A stretch of DNA of 42,817 nucleotides, from positions 1 through 42,817 of the forward strand of contig NZ_RQYN01000026.1 of the NCBI RefSeq assembly GCF_003860135.1, in the 5' to 3' direction. Positions 27,364 to 35,554 of this stretch are shown piece after piece. The notes under the pieces are model-generated. The model did no database searches. It was not told the origin of the DNA and saw only the letters and a list, made by a program, of their open reading frames with translations. A program made the translations under genes and the position numbers. Origin of the DNA: Tannerella forsythia. GTDB taxonomy: Bacteria; Bacteroidota; Bacteroidia; Bacteroidales; Tannerellaceae. Positions within the stretch are counted from its first letter, which is position 1; each line of letters starts with the position of its first letter.

Positions 27364-27638
27364 ATCCGGGATGTATTTGCGGCCCACTATGCTTACCGTA
27401 ACGAGACGCAACGAAGCATAAAAATGCTCTTCGTCACCCTGACAAAGTCTATCAACACAGTCACTCGGGCAACGTTACCGCGACGAACGACGGCGATAAA
27501 TCCCAACGATCGTCGTCATCGTAACATCGGACTGATACGTCACTGAGTCGGGACTCGTCACCGTAACGATGCTTGGCAGCCATATTTTCCGAACATGCAC
27601 AGTAATTTTCATTATATAACCCATAAAAAATAAAACAC
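27364..27638. other. hairpin-rich intergenic stretch within the glycan locus
   Basis: No gene is supported here. The stretch holds several short dyads. Near 27411-27435 there is an imperfect hairpin with ACGAAGCAT opposite ATGCT..TTCGT. Near 27546-27557 there is GAGTC-GG-GACTC. CGTCAC/CGTAACG-like motifs also recur through the stretch. It may be a decayed repeat element or a structured leader for the downstream gene. Confidence 0.4.
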
Positions 27639-28391
27639 ATGAACTACCTGAAAACAGCCAGCCGCACCACCGAAGTGGATGCCGTATCCGATCAAATCAT
27701 TGCCTTGTATCATGCTCGCCCCGAGTTGACCCAAGACCCGTTTCTCGTTGCCACGATGGATACGATGAAACTACAGTCCGAACAAATTACCGAAGCCATC
27801 AAACGCCTGAAAGTACTGAATGAGCTGGACGACCGCGACGGGGTACGTGACCGTTGCGTACGCGCCTTGGGACACGTACTCAACGGCTACGCCAACATGC
27901 CGACCGAATTCGCACGACAGCATGCGCCGGCACTCAAACGCGTGTTCGACAACTATACGATGTCCATCGTCTCTGAAAATTACGACGCCGAAACATCGCT
28001 CATCGAATCCTTGCTGCGCGACTTGTCCGACGCATCGCTCGAACCGCACATCGCGGCCTTGCCCGGAGTCTTCGACGCCATCAAGGCACTGCGCGAAGCA
28101 CAGCAGGACTTCGCAACTACTCAGGTGGAATATCTCCGCGAACTGGCACAGCAGAAAAACCTGCCCAGCGCCAGCAGCATCAAAGTGGCACTCTTGCGAA
28201 CCATCAACTCAAAACTGATCAAATACCTCGACATCATGAAAGAAGTCGACGCCGCGAAATACGAAGCCTTCGCCACCGAAGTAGAGAAGGCCGTCAACGA
28301 ACAAAACGAACTTGTCTCGCTGCGTCATACGCTGGGCGAAAAAAAGAAGGGCACAACACCCACTCCTCCTGCCGATTCACCCATACCGTAG
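27639..28391 (+). CDS. DUF6261-like hypothetical helical protein
   Basis: This 250-residue, probably cytoplasmic protein is predicted to be all alpha-helical. It resembles the Bacteroidetes family DUF6261 in length and in its opening pattern, but I hold the family name only tentatively. The centre (LGHVLNGYANMPTEFARQHA) and C-terminal half are regular amphipathic helices. The tail is proline/threonine-rich (TTPTPPADSPIP). It has no link to glycan synthesis that I can see, and non-coding DNA precedes it, so it may be an insertion into the locus. Confidence 0.65.
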   Translation: MNYLKTASRTTEVDAVSDQIIALYHARPELTQDPFLVATMDTMKLQSEQITEAIKRLKVLNELDDRDGVRDRCVRALGHVLNGYANMPTEFARQHAPALKRVFDNYTMSIVSENYDAETSLIESLLRDLSDASLEPHIAALPGVFDAIKALREAQQDFATTQVEYLRELAQQKNLPSASSIKVALLRTINSKLIKYLDIMKEVDAAKYEAFATEVEKAVNEQNELVSLRHTLGEKKKGTTPTPPADSPIP

Positions 28392-28459
28392 AAAAAAAAC
28401 GTGAAAAAGCGAGAGAGGAGCCGTCGCCCCAAACAGGTATAAAGACACGGCAATAAGAA

Positions 28460-29596
28460 ATGCATCTGTTATTTATCTACGAAGACGACGGGTCTGTCAT
28501 GCGTTCGGTCCCACGCGTCCATTTTCTGGATGAGTTGAAGCGCGCCGGACATACCCTTACCGTCTTCAACCCACTCGCATATTCCGATGTGGAGCAATTC
28601 AACGAAGCACTTGCAAAAGCTGCCGGCGCAGTATCGGCCGACCTGATGGTCAGTCTTCACGGAGACGAGCTGGTGAAACCCGATACCGTCGGACGGTTCA
28701 AACAGCGAGGTATACCTACCCTGCTGCTTTGCTCCGATAACCTGCAAGCGCCCTTTATGCAACGGCAAATAGCTCCTCTCTTCGATTTGGTCTGGCTCAC
28801 CTCGTTCGAAACCATGCCCTTGTTTAAAAGCTGGGGCTGTACATGTATCTTTCTGCCTTACGCTGCCAATCCGCACGTTTTTCGTCCCCGCTTCACGGCC
28901 GAAATCCCCACCGTAGGCTTTATTGGTACACCCTACGGAACACGGGTGATGAAAATCAACGATCTGCTGAAAGGCGGCGTACCGTGCAGTCTCTATTCAG
29001 ACCATTTACTGAATGCTCCCCCATCCGGTCAAGCCATCCGAACGCCGAGCCAAAACAAGCCCCTCGTCCGAATCGACCGGGGCGATTTGGATTTGATGAA
29101 ATTCCCGATCGGCCGACGAATTCTCTGGAGCAAGGTAAAAAAGAAATTCACTTCCCGTCCGCAACTGCTCGAATCGGACCATTTACACATTCATCCGTCC
29201 GTCTCTTTCGAAGAGATGAATCGCCTCTACTCCGACTTCGCTCTTTCGCTCGGCATTACCGAAGTGTGGGATACCTATCTGCTGCGTACACCGGTACACA
29301 AAATCCACCTGCGCACCTTCGAGATACCCATGTGCGGCGGCCTGCAATTCGCGCCTTATATCGACGAATTGGCCGGATATTTTGAGGACGGAAAGGAAAT
29401 CGTACTCTACCGTACAAAAGAAGAATATATCGATAAAGCTAAATTTTATTTACATAGCAATAAAAGCAATGAAAGAATGAACATGAAGATAAACGCGCGA
29501 AAAAGAGCCGAACAAGAGCATACATGGATCAACCGGTTTAACGACGTGTTTAAAGCCATGTCACTGCATCATACAAGACATCATACAAGGTCATGA
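28460..29596 (+). CDS. CgeB-like glycosyltransferase (GT-B fold)
   Basis: This 378-residue protein resembles CgeB/DUF3880-type glycosyltransferases. The N-terminal Rossmann half contains FIYEDDGSVMRSVPR and DLMVSLHGDEL. A middle segment has TVGFIGTPYGTR, and the C-terminal half has LRTFEIPMCGGLQFAPYIDEL, the usual donor-binding region. The terminal helix is lysine/arginine rich. Donor and acceptor are unknown. It overlaps the FkbM methyltransferase gene by 4 bases, so the two are likely translated together as part of the glycan operon. Confidence 0.85.
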   Translation: MHLLFIYEDDGSVMRSVPRVHFLDELKRAGHTLTVFNPLAYSDVEQFNEALAKAAGAVSADLMVSLHGDELVKPDTVGRFKQRGIPTLLLCSDNLQAPFMQRQIAPLFDLVWLTSFETMPLFKSWGCTCIFLPYAANPHVFRPRFTAEIPTVGFIGTPYGTRVMKINDLLKGGVPCSLYSDHLLNAPPSGQAIRTPSQNKPLVRIDRGDLDLMKFPIGRRILWSKVKKKFTSRPQLLESDHLHIHPSVSFEEMNRLYSDFALSLGITEVWDTYLLRTPVHKIHLRTFEIPMCGGLQFAPYIDELAGYFEDGKEIVLYRTKEEYIDKAKFYLHSNKSNERMNMKINARKRAEQEHTWINRFNDVFKAMSLHHTRHHTRS

Positions 29597-30543
29597 AGCT
29601 GCTATCAAATACTTGGAACGGATATACCCGCCTAAAATGGACAAAAGCAGAAACTGCCAGCTATTTTCTGCGCCGGATTTCTGAAAAAACAAAGATTGCA
29701 TATCCTTTCTTTGAGAAACGTCTTCGTAAAGCCAAGCATCAATCGGTCATGAGATATTTTGACCCGGTAGAAAAATGCTTTAATTTCAACGGTGCGAAAA
29801 TCCCCGACATCTCTCACGATCCTGAGAAATTGGATGTATTACGTCACGTGTTTGAAGATGTATTATTGTTCTCCTGCCATTATGGCGAAAACTATCACAA
29901 ACATCTCGTCGAGAAGCTTGATAAAAGCATGGTCGAAGGCCCATACGGATATACTGACGGAGTCTTCGATGTTACCGTAAAACCGGGCGATATCGTGATC
30001 GATGCCGGCGCATGGTTGGGCGATTTCAGCGCTTATGCAGCCTCGAAAGGAGCTACAAGTTATGCCTTCGAACCAACCGATAGCACCTACAACTGGCTTT
30101 GCGAAACAGCGCGCCTGAACAGTCCGTATATCATTCCCGTTAAATCCGGATTAGGCGATAAAAAAGAAGAGTTGAAAATCAATATTTGCGATCAGAATTC
30201 GGGATCTAATTCGTTGGTGAGTGAAAATTTCGACACCCAAAGACAAGCCGTATACACCGATCGCTACGAAACCGTTCAAATCACAACCTTGGACGCCTTT
30301 GTCGAAGCAAACGGTATCACGAAAATCGATTATATCAAATCCGATATTGAAGGTTTCGAACGTAATTTGCTCAGAGGAGCACAACAAACCTTGAAGAAAC
30401 TGGCGCCCAAACTCGCAATTTGTACCTATCATTTCCCGGACGACCCGCAAGTGCTCGAATCCCTGATATTGGAAGCCAATCCCCATTACACGGTCGTACA
30501 TCTCAGGCACAAACTGTTTGCTATGGTCATAAAAAATAAATGA
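29593..30543 (+). CDS. FkbM-family SAM-dependent methyltransferase
   Basis: This 316-residue enzyme resembles FkbM methyltransferases, which O-methylate sugars or polyketides. The SAM-binding motif I is DIVIDAGAWLGDFSAYA near residue 135. It is followed by YAFEPTDSTYNWL (motif II acidic residue) and a later IDYIKSDIEGFERNLLRGA, the characteristic FkbM DxEG segment. It starts within the stop of the preceding glycosyltransferase gene and overlaps the next by 4 bases. This fits a role in methylating a sugar of the glycan assembled here. Confidence 0.9.
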   Translation: MKLLSNTWNGYTRLKWTKAETASYFLRRISEKTKIAYPFFEKRLRKAKHQSVMRYFDPVEKCFNFNGAKIPDISHDPEKLDVLRHVFEDVLLFSCHYGENYHKHLVEKLDKSMVEGPYGYTDGVFDVTVKPGDIVIDAGAWLGDFSAYAASKGATSYAFEPTDSTYNWLCETARLNSPYIIPVKSGLGDKKEELKINICDQNSGSNSLVSENFDTQRQAVYTDRYETVQITTLDAFVEANGITKIDYIKSDIEGFERNLLRGAQQTLKKLAPKLAICTYHFPDDPQVLESLILEANPHYTVVHLRHKLFAMVIKNK

Positions 30544-31601
30544 AAATCTTCTGGAAATTAAAGCAGAGTTTTACTCATGCGTTCAATTTAAACACATTGG
30601 TGAAAACCCATTTAGCCGTTCAGCAATACAGACAATACGCTTTACAAGGCGATGAGACTGGTGTAGATGCAAACAGTGCGGTAATCGTTTCGTTGACTAC
30701 GTATAACAAACGTATCTTCGATGTCTACCTGACCATTGAAAGCCTGTTACGGCAAACCGTCAAACCAGCCCGGCTGTTACTTTGGTTATCCGAAGAGGAA
30801 TTCATGACAGCCGATCTTCCGCTCGTATTGAAAAAACAGCAGCAACGCGGGTTGGAAATTCGATTCTGTAAAGATATTCGGTCGTTCAAAAAACTGGTTC
30901 CTGCATTGAATGAAGCCCCTGACCAGACCATCATCACAGTGGATGATGATTATATTTACCCATTCGATTTCATAGAACGCCTTGTAAATACCAGTCGGAA
31001 AAATTTACATTGTGTATGTTACTATACTGGTAGCCGGATTGGATTTACTCCACAAGGAAATCTCAAACCCTACGTGCAGTGGGAGCATACCGATCAGGAA
31101 TACAATGCCTCATTGCTTAACTTTGCTACCGGAGCAGGCGGGGTTTTATATCCGCCTCATTGCTTTTATCGTGACATATTGAACGAAAAACGGTTTATGC
31201 TTTATACTCCCAGTGCCGACGATGTATGGTTTAAGGCTATGACGCTACTCAACGGAACGAAATATGTGAAAGTACCGTTAGAATGTGCTTTTTCTGAAAA
31301 GTTTATCTCATTAAACAATGCGCAAGACATTGCTTTGTATCATCGTAATGTAGGTCAAGGGCAAAACGACCTGCAAATAAAAGCCGTTTTTGATCGGTAT
31401 CATCTGGTAAAGCGCTTACAAAATATGGATGTAAATGAACTATCTAAGGATGAAGAGTTAAATATAGTTAATAGGGGGGGGTGCTTATATGAAAGAATAT
31501 ACCACCACTACCAATCCGATAATTATAGATATCGGAAAGCTCAAACGAAAATCCTCGGTCATCCCAATGCAGAGTATAACGCTATATATTCTGCCATATG
31601 A
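30540..31601 (+). CDS. GT-A-type glycosyltransferase with a G8 tract
   Basis: This 353-residue protein has AVIVSLTTYNKRIFDVYLTI near its N-terminus and TVDDDYIYP further on. The latter is a DxD-type metal/nucleotide-sugar motif, so a GT-A fold is likely. Residues about 184-235 (TGAGGVLYPPHCF, SADDVWFKAM) resemble the acceptor-side region of capsular transferases. Near residue 312 the gene contains eight consecutive G (31474-31481) encoding part of NRGGCLY. A slip there would replace the last ~40 residues. It overlaps both neighbours by 4 bases. Donor and linkage are unknown. Confidence 0.8.
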   Translation: MKIFWKLKQSFTHAFNLNTLVKTHLAVQQYRQYALQGDETGVDANSAVIVSLTTYNKRIFDVYLTIESLLRQTVKPARLLLWLSEEEFMTADLPLVLKKQQQRGLEIRFCKDIRSFKKLVPALNEAPDQTIITVDDDYIYPFDFIERLVNTSRKNLHCVCYYTGSRIGFTPQGNLKPYVQWEHTDQEYNASLLNFATGAGGVLYPPHCFYRDILNEKRFMLYTPSADDVWFKAMTLLNGTKYVKVPLECAFSEKFISLNNAQDIALYHRNVGQGQNDLQIKAVFDRYHLVKRLQNMDVNELSKDEELNIVNRGGCLYERIYHHYQSDNYRYRKAQTKILGHPNAEYNAIYSAI

Positions 31602-32794
31602 ACGTAGGAATTGTATCGACATGGTTCGAACGAGGCGCGGCATACGTTTCGCGACAATATATGAAAGCCATACAGACCGATCCGGATAACGAAGTCTTTG
31701 TCTATGCCCGTAGCGGAGAATCGTACGGTAAAAATCAGTCCGACTGGGATAAAGAGTTTGTTACATGGGGAAAGATCTCCAAGAAATATTACAGTGGAGA
31801 CATCGGGCTGATGGTTAAAAAAGATTTTACGCGGTGGCTGACGAAGAATCGTATCGATATCGTCCTCTTTAATGAGCAAAACTGGTGGCCCCCTGTCGTA
31901 TGGTGTAAGGAACTCGGTATTAAGACAGGAACATACGTCGACTATTACAAAGAAGATACCGTCCCTTTCTTTGCAATGTACGATTATATATTTTGCAATA
32001 CTCGCCGCCATTACCTGCTGTTTAAAGATATACCGCAAACCTATTTCATCCCTTGGGGAACGGAAACGGACGTATTCAACGTAAAACGTCAAAAGAACGA
32101 TCACCTCACTTTCTTTCACTCCGCGGGAATGAATCCGAAAAGGAAAGGGACAGATACCGTCATTGATGCATTTTTGAAACTGCCGAAAGGACATCAAGCG
32201 AAACTGCTTATTCATACACAACGCAAATTAGAGACATGTCTCGAACATTTCGATCCGTCCATTTATCATCATCCTGACATTGAAATTAGAACAGCAACCA
32301 TTCCCGCACCGGGACTTTACGGCTTAGGAGACGTCTACGTATATCCGTCTATCTTAGATGGGTTAGGACTGACCGTTGTCGAAGCCCTTTCTTGCGGACT
32401 GCCTTGTATCGTATCGAATCATGCCCCTATGAATGAATTCATACAAGACGGAGTAAACGGAAAATTAGTCGATATTGAATACCTCTACTCCAGAAGTGAC
32501 GGATATTTTTGGCCACAATGTAAGGTCTCTACAGATTCGCTCGTAGAGCAGATGATGTACTATATAAAACATTTCTCAGACTTGGATATATTTCAGGAAC
32601 AGGCACGTTTAAGCGCGGTTAAAGATTATGATTGGGGAGACCGCTCGGAGATGATTTGCACAATACTCAAAAAAGTGAAAGCAAAACCATTCGATAAAGC
32701 ATTGGCAAATAGAATAAAGCAATACGAGCGGAAGAAAAACGGTAAGTACAATCTGGTGCCTTATCTGTTTTATTTCTTCAAGAAGTTGATGTAA
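31598..32794 (+). CDS. glycosyltransferase family 4-like protein (GT-B fold)
   Basis: This 398-residue retaining-type glycosyltransferase has the N-terminal VGIVSTWFERGAAYVSRQY. The C-terminal donor-binding region contains VYPSILDGLGLTVVEALSC, with the family E-x7-E-like pattern, followed by GLPCIVSNHAPMNEFI. It is 4-base-overlapped with the preceding gene. Only 32 bases separate its stop from the duplicated, truncated start of wecC. In the ancestral arrangement this gene probably ran directly into wecC. Confidence 0.87.
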   Translation: MNVGIVSTWFERGAAYVSRQYMKAIQTDPDNEVFVYARSGESYGKNQSDWDKEFVTWGKISKKYYSGDIGLMVKKDFTRWLTKNRIDIVLFNEQNWWPPVVWCKELGIKTGTYVDYYKEDTVPFFAMYDYIFCNTRRHYLLFKDIPQTYFIPWGTETDVFNVKRQKNDHLTFFHSAGMNPKRKGTDTVIDAFLKLPKGHQAKLLIHTQRKLETCLEHFDPSIYHHPDIEIRTATIPAPGLYGLGDVYVYPSILDGLGLTVVEALSCGLPCIVSNHAPMNEFIQDGVNGKLVDIEYLYSRSDGYFWPQCKVSTDSLVEQMMYYIKHFSDLDIFQEQARLSAVKDYDWGDRSEMICTILKKVKAKPFDKALANRIKQYERKKNGKYNLVPYLFYFFKKLM

Positions 32795-32826
32795 AAAGAA
32801 CTATTCATGCAACATAGTAACTAACA

Positions 32827-32889
32827 ATGAACAAAATTATTTGCATCGGTTTAGGATATATTGGTTTCCCGACGGCGGCGATGCGGTGA
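32827..32889 (+). pseudogene. truncated wecC start (19-codon remnant)
   Basis: The first 58 bases match 34348-34405, the start of the intact wecC, at 57 of 58 positions (difference at 32880). The reading frame continues for two codons of unrelated sequence and then stops (TGA at 32887-32889). It marks the left edge of the inserted fic segment and retains the wecC start codon in its original operon position. Confidence 0.9.
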
Positions 32890-32918
32890 CTTGGCATGAT
32901 AGGATAACAAGAAAAAAG

Positions 32919-33000
32919 GTAAAATAAGAAATATCATTATTTTCGTTTTTCGGCAAAAAGTAAAATAAGAAGCATCGTTATTTTCGTTTTTCGGCAAAAA
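32919..33000. repeat. two tandem 41-bp repeats upstream of fic
   Basis: The unit at 32919-32959 is repeated at 32960-33000 with a few differences. Each contains an AAAATAA ... TTATTTT dyad and a TTTTCGTTTTTCGG segment. They end 20 bases before the fic start and could be operator sites or the fic promoter region. No TAnnTTTG box is seen. Confidence 0.75.
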
Positions 33001-33020
33001 AGTAAGAAAAAGCAATTTCA

Positions 33021-34142
33021 ATGGAGAATTTCAAATCAGGAACCTATATCAATCAAGGGTATTACAAAAGTTTTCAGCCCGAGCCGATTAATAGAGTGTG
33101 GAAATTATCAGACATGAATGTCTTTCAATTGCTCAGCCAGGCTGACCGCCATTTGGGGCGCCTTGATATGTATTCCGAATATGTGAACATCGACTTCTTT
33201 GTTCGTATGCATGTCGCCAAGGAAGCAACGCAATCGACTAAGATAGAGGGGACACAGACGAACATCGAAGAGGCTTTTCTAAGAAGGGAAGAAATCAAGA
33301 CCGAGCGGAGAGACGATTGGGAAGAAACTCGTAACTACATTTCGGCGATGAATGAAGGGATAAATCTCTTGCATACATTACCATTCTCGTCACGTCTGAT
33401 ACGGCAAATCCATAAAATTCTACTGCAAGGGGTACGTGGTGAGCATAAACTTCCTGGTGAATACCGAAGCAGTCAAAACTGGATTGGTGGAGCATCTTTG
33501 GCCGATGCTGTTTTTGTGCCTCCCATACATACCAGTTTGCCAGAATTGATGTCTGATTTGGAAAAATTTGCTAACGATAGTCTCAATCCCTTGCCCGATT
33601 TATTGAAAATTGCAATCATGCATTATCAATTTGAGACCATCCATCCGTTTTTAGACGGAAATGGCCGTGTGGGACGTTTAATGATTACCCTCTATTTAGT
33701 TAGCAGAGGCATCCTGAAGCAACCAATTTTGTATTTATCCGATTTCTTTGAGAAGCATCGGACACTCTATTACGATAACTTAATGCGAGTACGCACACAT
33801 AACGACCTCAATCAATGGCTGAAATTTTTCTTGAGAGGTGTTATCGAGACTGCCCAGAAAGGAGTAGAAACGTTCGACAAAATTCTACAGCTCCAAAAAC
33901 ATACTGAGTTGAAGATAAAAGAACTGGGTGTAAAAGGCAAAGATGCCAACAAAGTTGTTGAATTCCTCTATCAAACGCCGGTTATTGACGCTCAAAAAAC
34001 AGCGGAAGTTACAGGAAAATCGCTAAAAAGTGCTTATGGGATTATTTCTAAAATGGAAGAAATGAGGGTGTTAAAAGAAATTACCGGTGCTTCGCGTGGT
34101 AAGCTGTATATTTTTGAAGATTACTTGAATTTATTCCATTAA
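33021..34142 (+). CDS. Fic-domain protein (class II, predicted AMPylase)
   Basis: This 373-residue protein has the Fic catalytic motif HPFLDGNGRVGR starting at about His208. An N-terminal inhibitory-helix motif STKIEG lies at about residues 72-77 (S/T-x3-E-G/N). The order makes it a class II Fic, in which the inhibitory glutamate restrains ATP binding. The C-terminal ~80 residues (VVEFLYQTPVIDAQKTAEV) form a winged-helix-like domain. Fic enzymes usually transfer AMP to a protein hydroxyl. The gene has no place in glycan synthesis. It sits between the truncated and full copies of the wecC start, so it is inserted cargo. No transposase or recombinase accompanies it. Confidence 0.92.
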   Translation: MENFKSGTYINQGYYKSFQPEPINRVWKLSDMNVFQLLSQADRHLGRLDMYSEYVNIDFFVRMHVAKEATQSTKIEGTQTNIEEAFLRREEIKTERRDDWEETRNYISAMNEGINLLHTLPFSSRLIRQIHKILLQGVRGEHKLPGEYRSSQNWIGGASLADAVFVPPIHTSLPELMSDLEKFANDSLNPLPDLLKIAIMHYQFETIHPFLDGNGRVGRLMITLYLVSRGILKQPILYLSDFFEKHRTLYYDNLMRVRTHNDLNQWLKFFLRGVIETAQKGVETFDKILQLQKHTELKIKELGVKGKDANKVVEFLYQTPVIDAQKTAEVTGKSLKSAYGIISKMEEMRVLKEITGASRGKLYIFEDYLNLFH

Positions 34143-34347
34143 TAACTTGCACCCTTTCTCTAAAAACATTCAGAAACAACAACACATAGACTTCTGCCTA
34201 TACGGTATAGACGTGGTTTTCAAAACCCAGAGTACTAGAGACGAGGACTATTTACTGTTATCTGCCCTATTCAAGACCGTTATCGGCAGGATCACAATGA
34301 AATGATTGTAAGTAATCTTCATAATAGATAAAGAACAGACAAAAACT

Positions 34348-34405
34348 ATGAACAAAATTATTTGCATCGGTTTAGGATATATTGGTTTCCCGACGGCGGC
34401 AATGC
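34348..34405. repeat. second copy of the 58-bp direct repeat (true wecC start)
   Basis: This matches 32827-32884 at 57 of 58 bases. Together with that copy it brackets the fic segment 32885-34347 (1,463 bp). The repeats begin exactly at the start codon; the sequences upstream of the two copies differ. Confidence 0.92.
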
Positions 34406-35553
34406 TGGCCGGAAAGGGGCTCACGGTCGTCGGTGTCGATATCAATGAACGGGTGGTCAAATCGGTTAATAAAGGCGAGACGCATATCGTAGAGCCGGGA
34501 TTGGCGGAAGTGGTTGAGCAGGTCGTGCGAAGCGGACATTTGCGTGCAACTACGCAGGCCGAAGAAGGTGATGTATACCTGATTGTCGTTCCGACACCTT
34601 TCAGAGGCAATCATGAGCCGGATATTTCGTATGTTGAAACAGCTATACGTTCGGTTATTCCTTTGTTGAAGAAAGGCAGTCTGCTGATTATCGAATCGAC
34701 CTCGCCGGTAGGGACAACCGATAAAATGAAGCATCTCCTTTACTCCGAACGTCCGGAATTGGAAGGAGCCATTTACATGGCCTATTGTCCGGAAAGAGTA
34801 CTGCCCGGCAATCTCCTCTATGAACTGGAATATAACGACCGGGTGATCGGAGGAATTGATGAGGCTTCGACGCAAAAGGCCATGGAGTTTTATGCACTCT
34901 TCGTGAAAGGAGATCTGCATCAGACGAATGCCAAGACGGCTGAGATGTGTAAGCTGACGGAGAACTCGTCGCGCGATGTACAGATCGCTTTTGCCAACGA
35001 ACTGTCTCTGATTTGTGACAAGGCCGGAATTAATGTTTGGGAGCTGATCGAGTTGGCCAATAAGCATCCGCGGGTGAATATCTTGCAGCCGGGTTGTGGT
35101 GTCGGCGGACATTGTATCGCAGTCGATCCGTACTTTCTGACTTCGGAATTCCCGGTAGAGTCGCAGTTAATCGCCAAATCGCGAGAACTCAATAACTATA
35201 AAGCTTTCTGGTGTGCGGAAAAAATCAAAAACGCCATGCTGGAATATGAGATGAAACGTTCGCGGAAACCTGTCGTAGCCATTATGGGACTGGCCTTTAA
35301 ACCGAATATTGACGATCTGCGGGAAAGCCCGGCTAAATACATCACGCAAAAAGTATTGCAATCGGAGCCGGAGAATCTATTAGTCGTAGAACCCAACATT
35401 GAGGAGCATCCCGTTTTCAAACTGACCAACTATCAAACAGCGTATGAGAAGGCCGATATTGTCGCTTTCTTGGTGGCTCACAATGAATTTAAAACATTGC
35501 CTTGGGAGGAAGAGAAAGTGATCTTAGACTTCTGCGGGATATTCAAAAAGTAA
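34348..35553 (+). CDS. wecC: UDP-N-acetyl-D-mannosamine dehydrogenase
   Basis: This 401-residue enzyme oxidises UDP-ManNAc to UDP-ManNAcA with two NAD+. The N-terminal Rossmann motif is GLGYIGFPTAAML. The central TENSSRDVQIAFANEL and the catalytic GCGVGGHCIAVDPYF (Cys near residue 256) fit WecC rather than UDP-glucose dehydrogenase. The C-terminal MGLAFKPNIDDLRESPA is the second nucleotide-binding region. The gene is 1 base from wecB, which makes its substrate. Its own start region is duplicated 1.5 kb upstream by the fic insertion. Its original promoter or translational coupling is therefore lost, and it must now be expressed across or from the inserted segment. Confidence 0.94.
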   Translation: MNKIICIGLGYIGFPTAAMLAGKGLTVVGVDINERVVKSVNKGETHIVEPGLAEVVEQVVRSGHLRATTQAEEGDVYLIVVPTPFRGNHEPDISYVETAIRSVIPLLKKGSLLIIESTSPVGTTDKMKHLLYSERPELEGAIYMAYCPERVLPGNLLYELEYNDRVIGGIDEASTQKAMEFYALFVKGDLHQTNAKTAEMCKLTENSSRDVQIAFANELSLICDKAGINVWELIELANKHPRVNILQPGCGVGGHCIAVDPYFLTSEFPVESQLIAKSRELNNYKAFWCAEKIKNAMLEYEMKRSRKPVVAIMGLAFKPNIDDLRESPAKYITQKVLQSEPENLLVVEPNIEEHPVFKLTNYQTAYEKADIVAFLVAHNEFKTLPWEEEKVILDFCGIFKK

Positions 35554-35554
35554 A

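Noticed and set aside
34372-35112. A 246-codon antisense open frame in wecC
   Set aside because: It overlaps a clear wecC reading with catalytic motifs and has no recognisable features.
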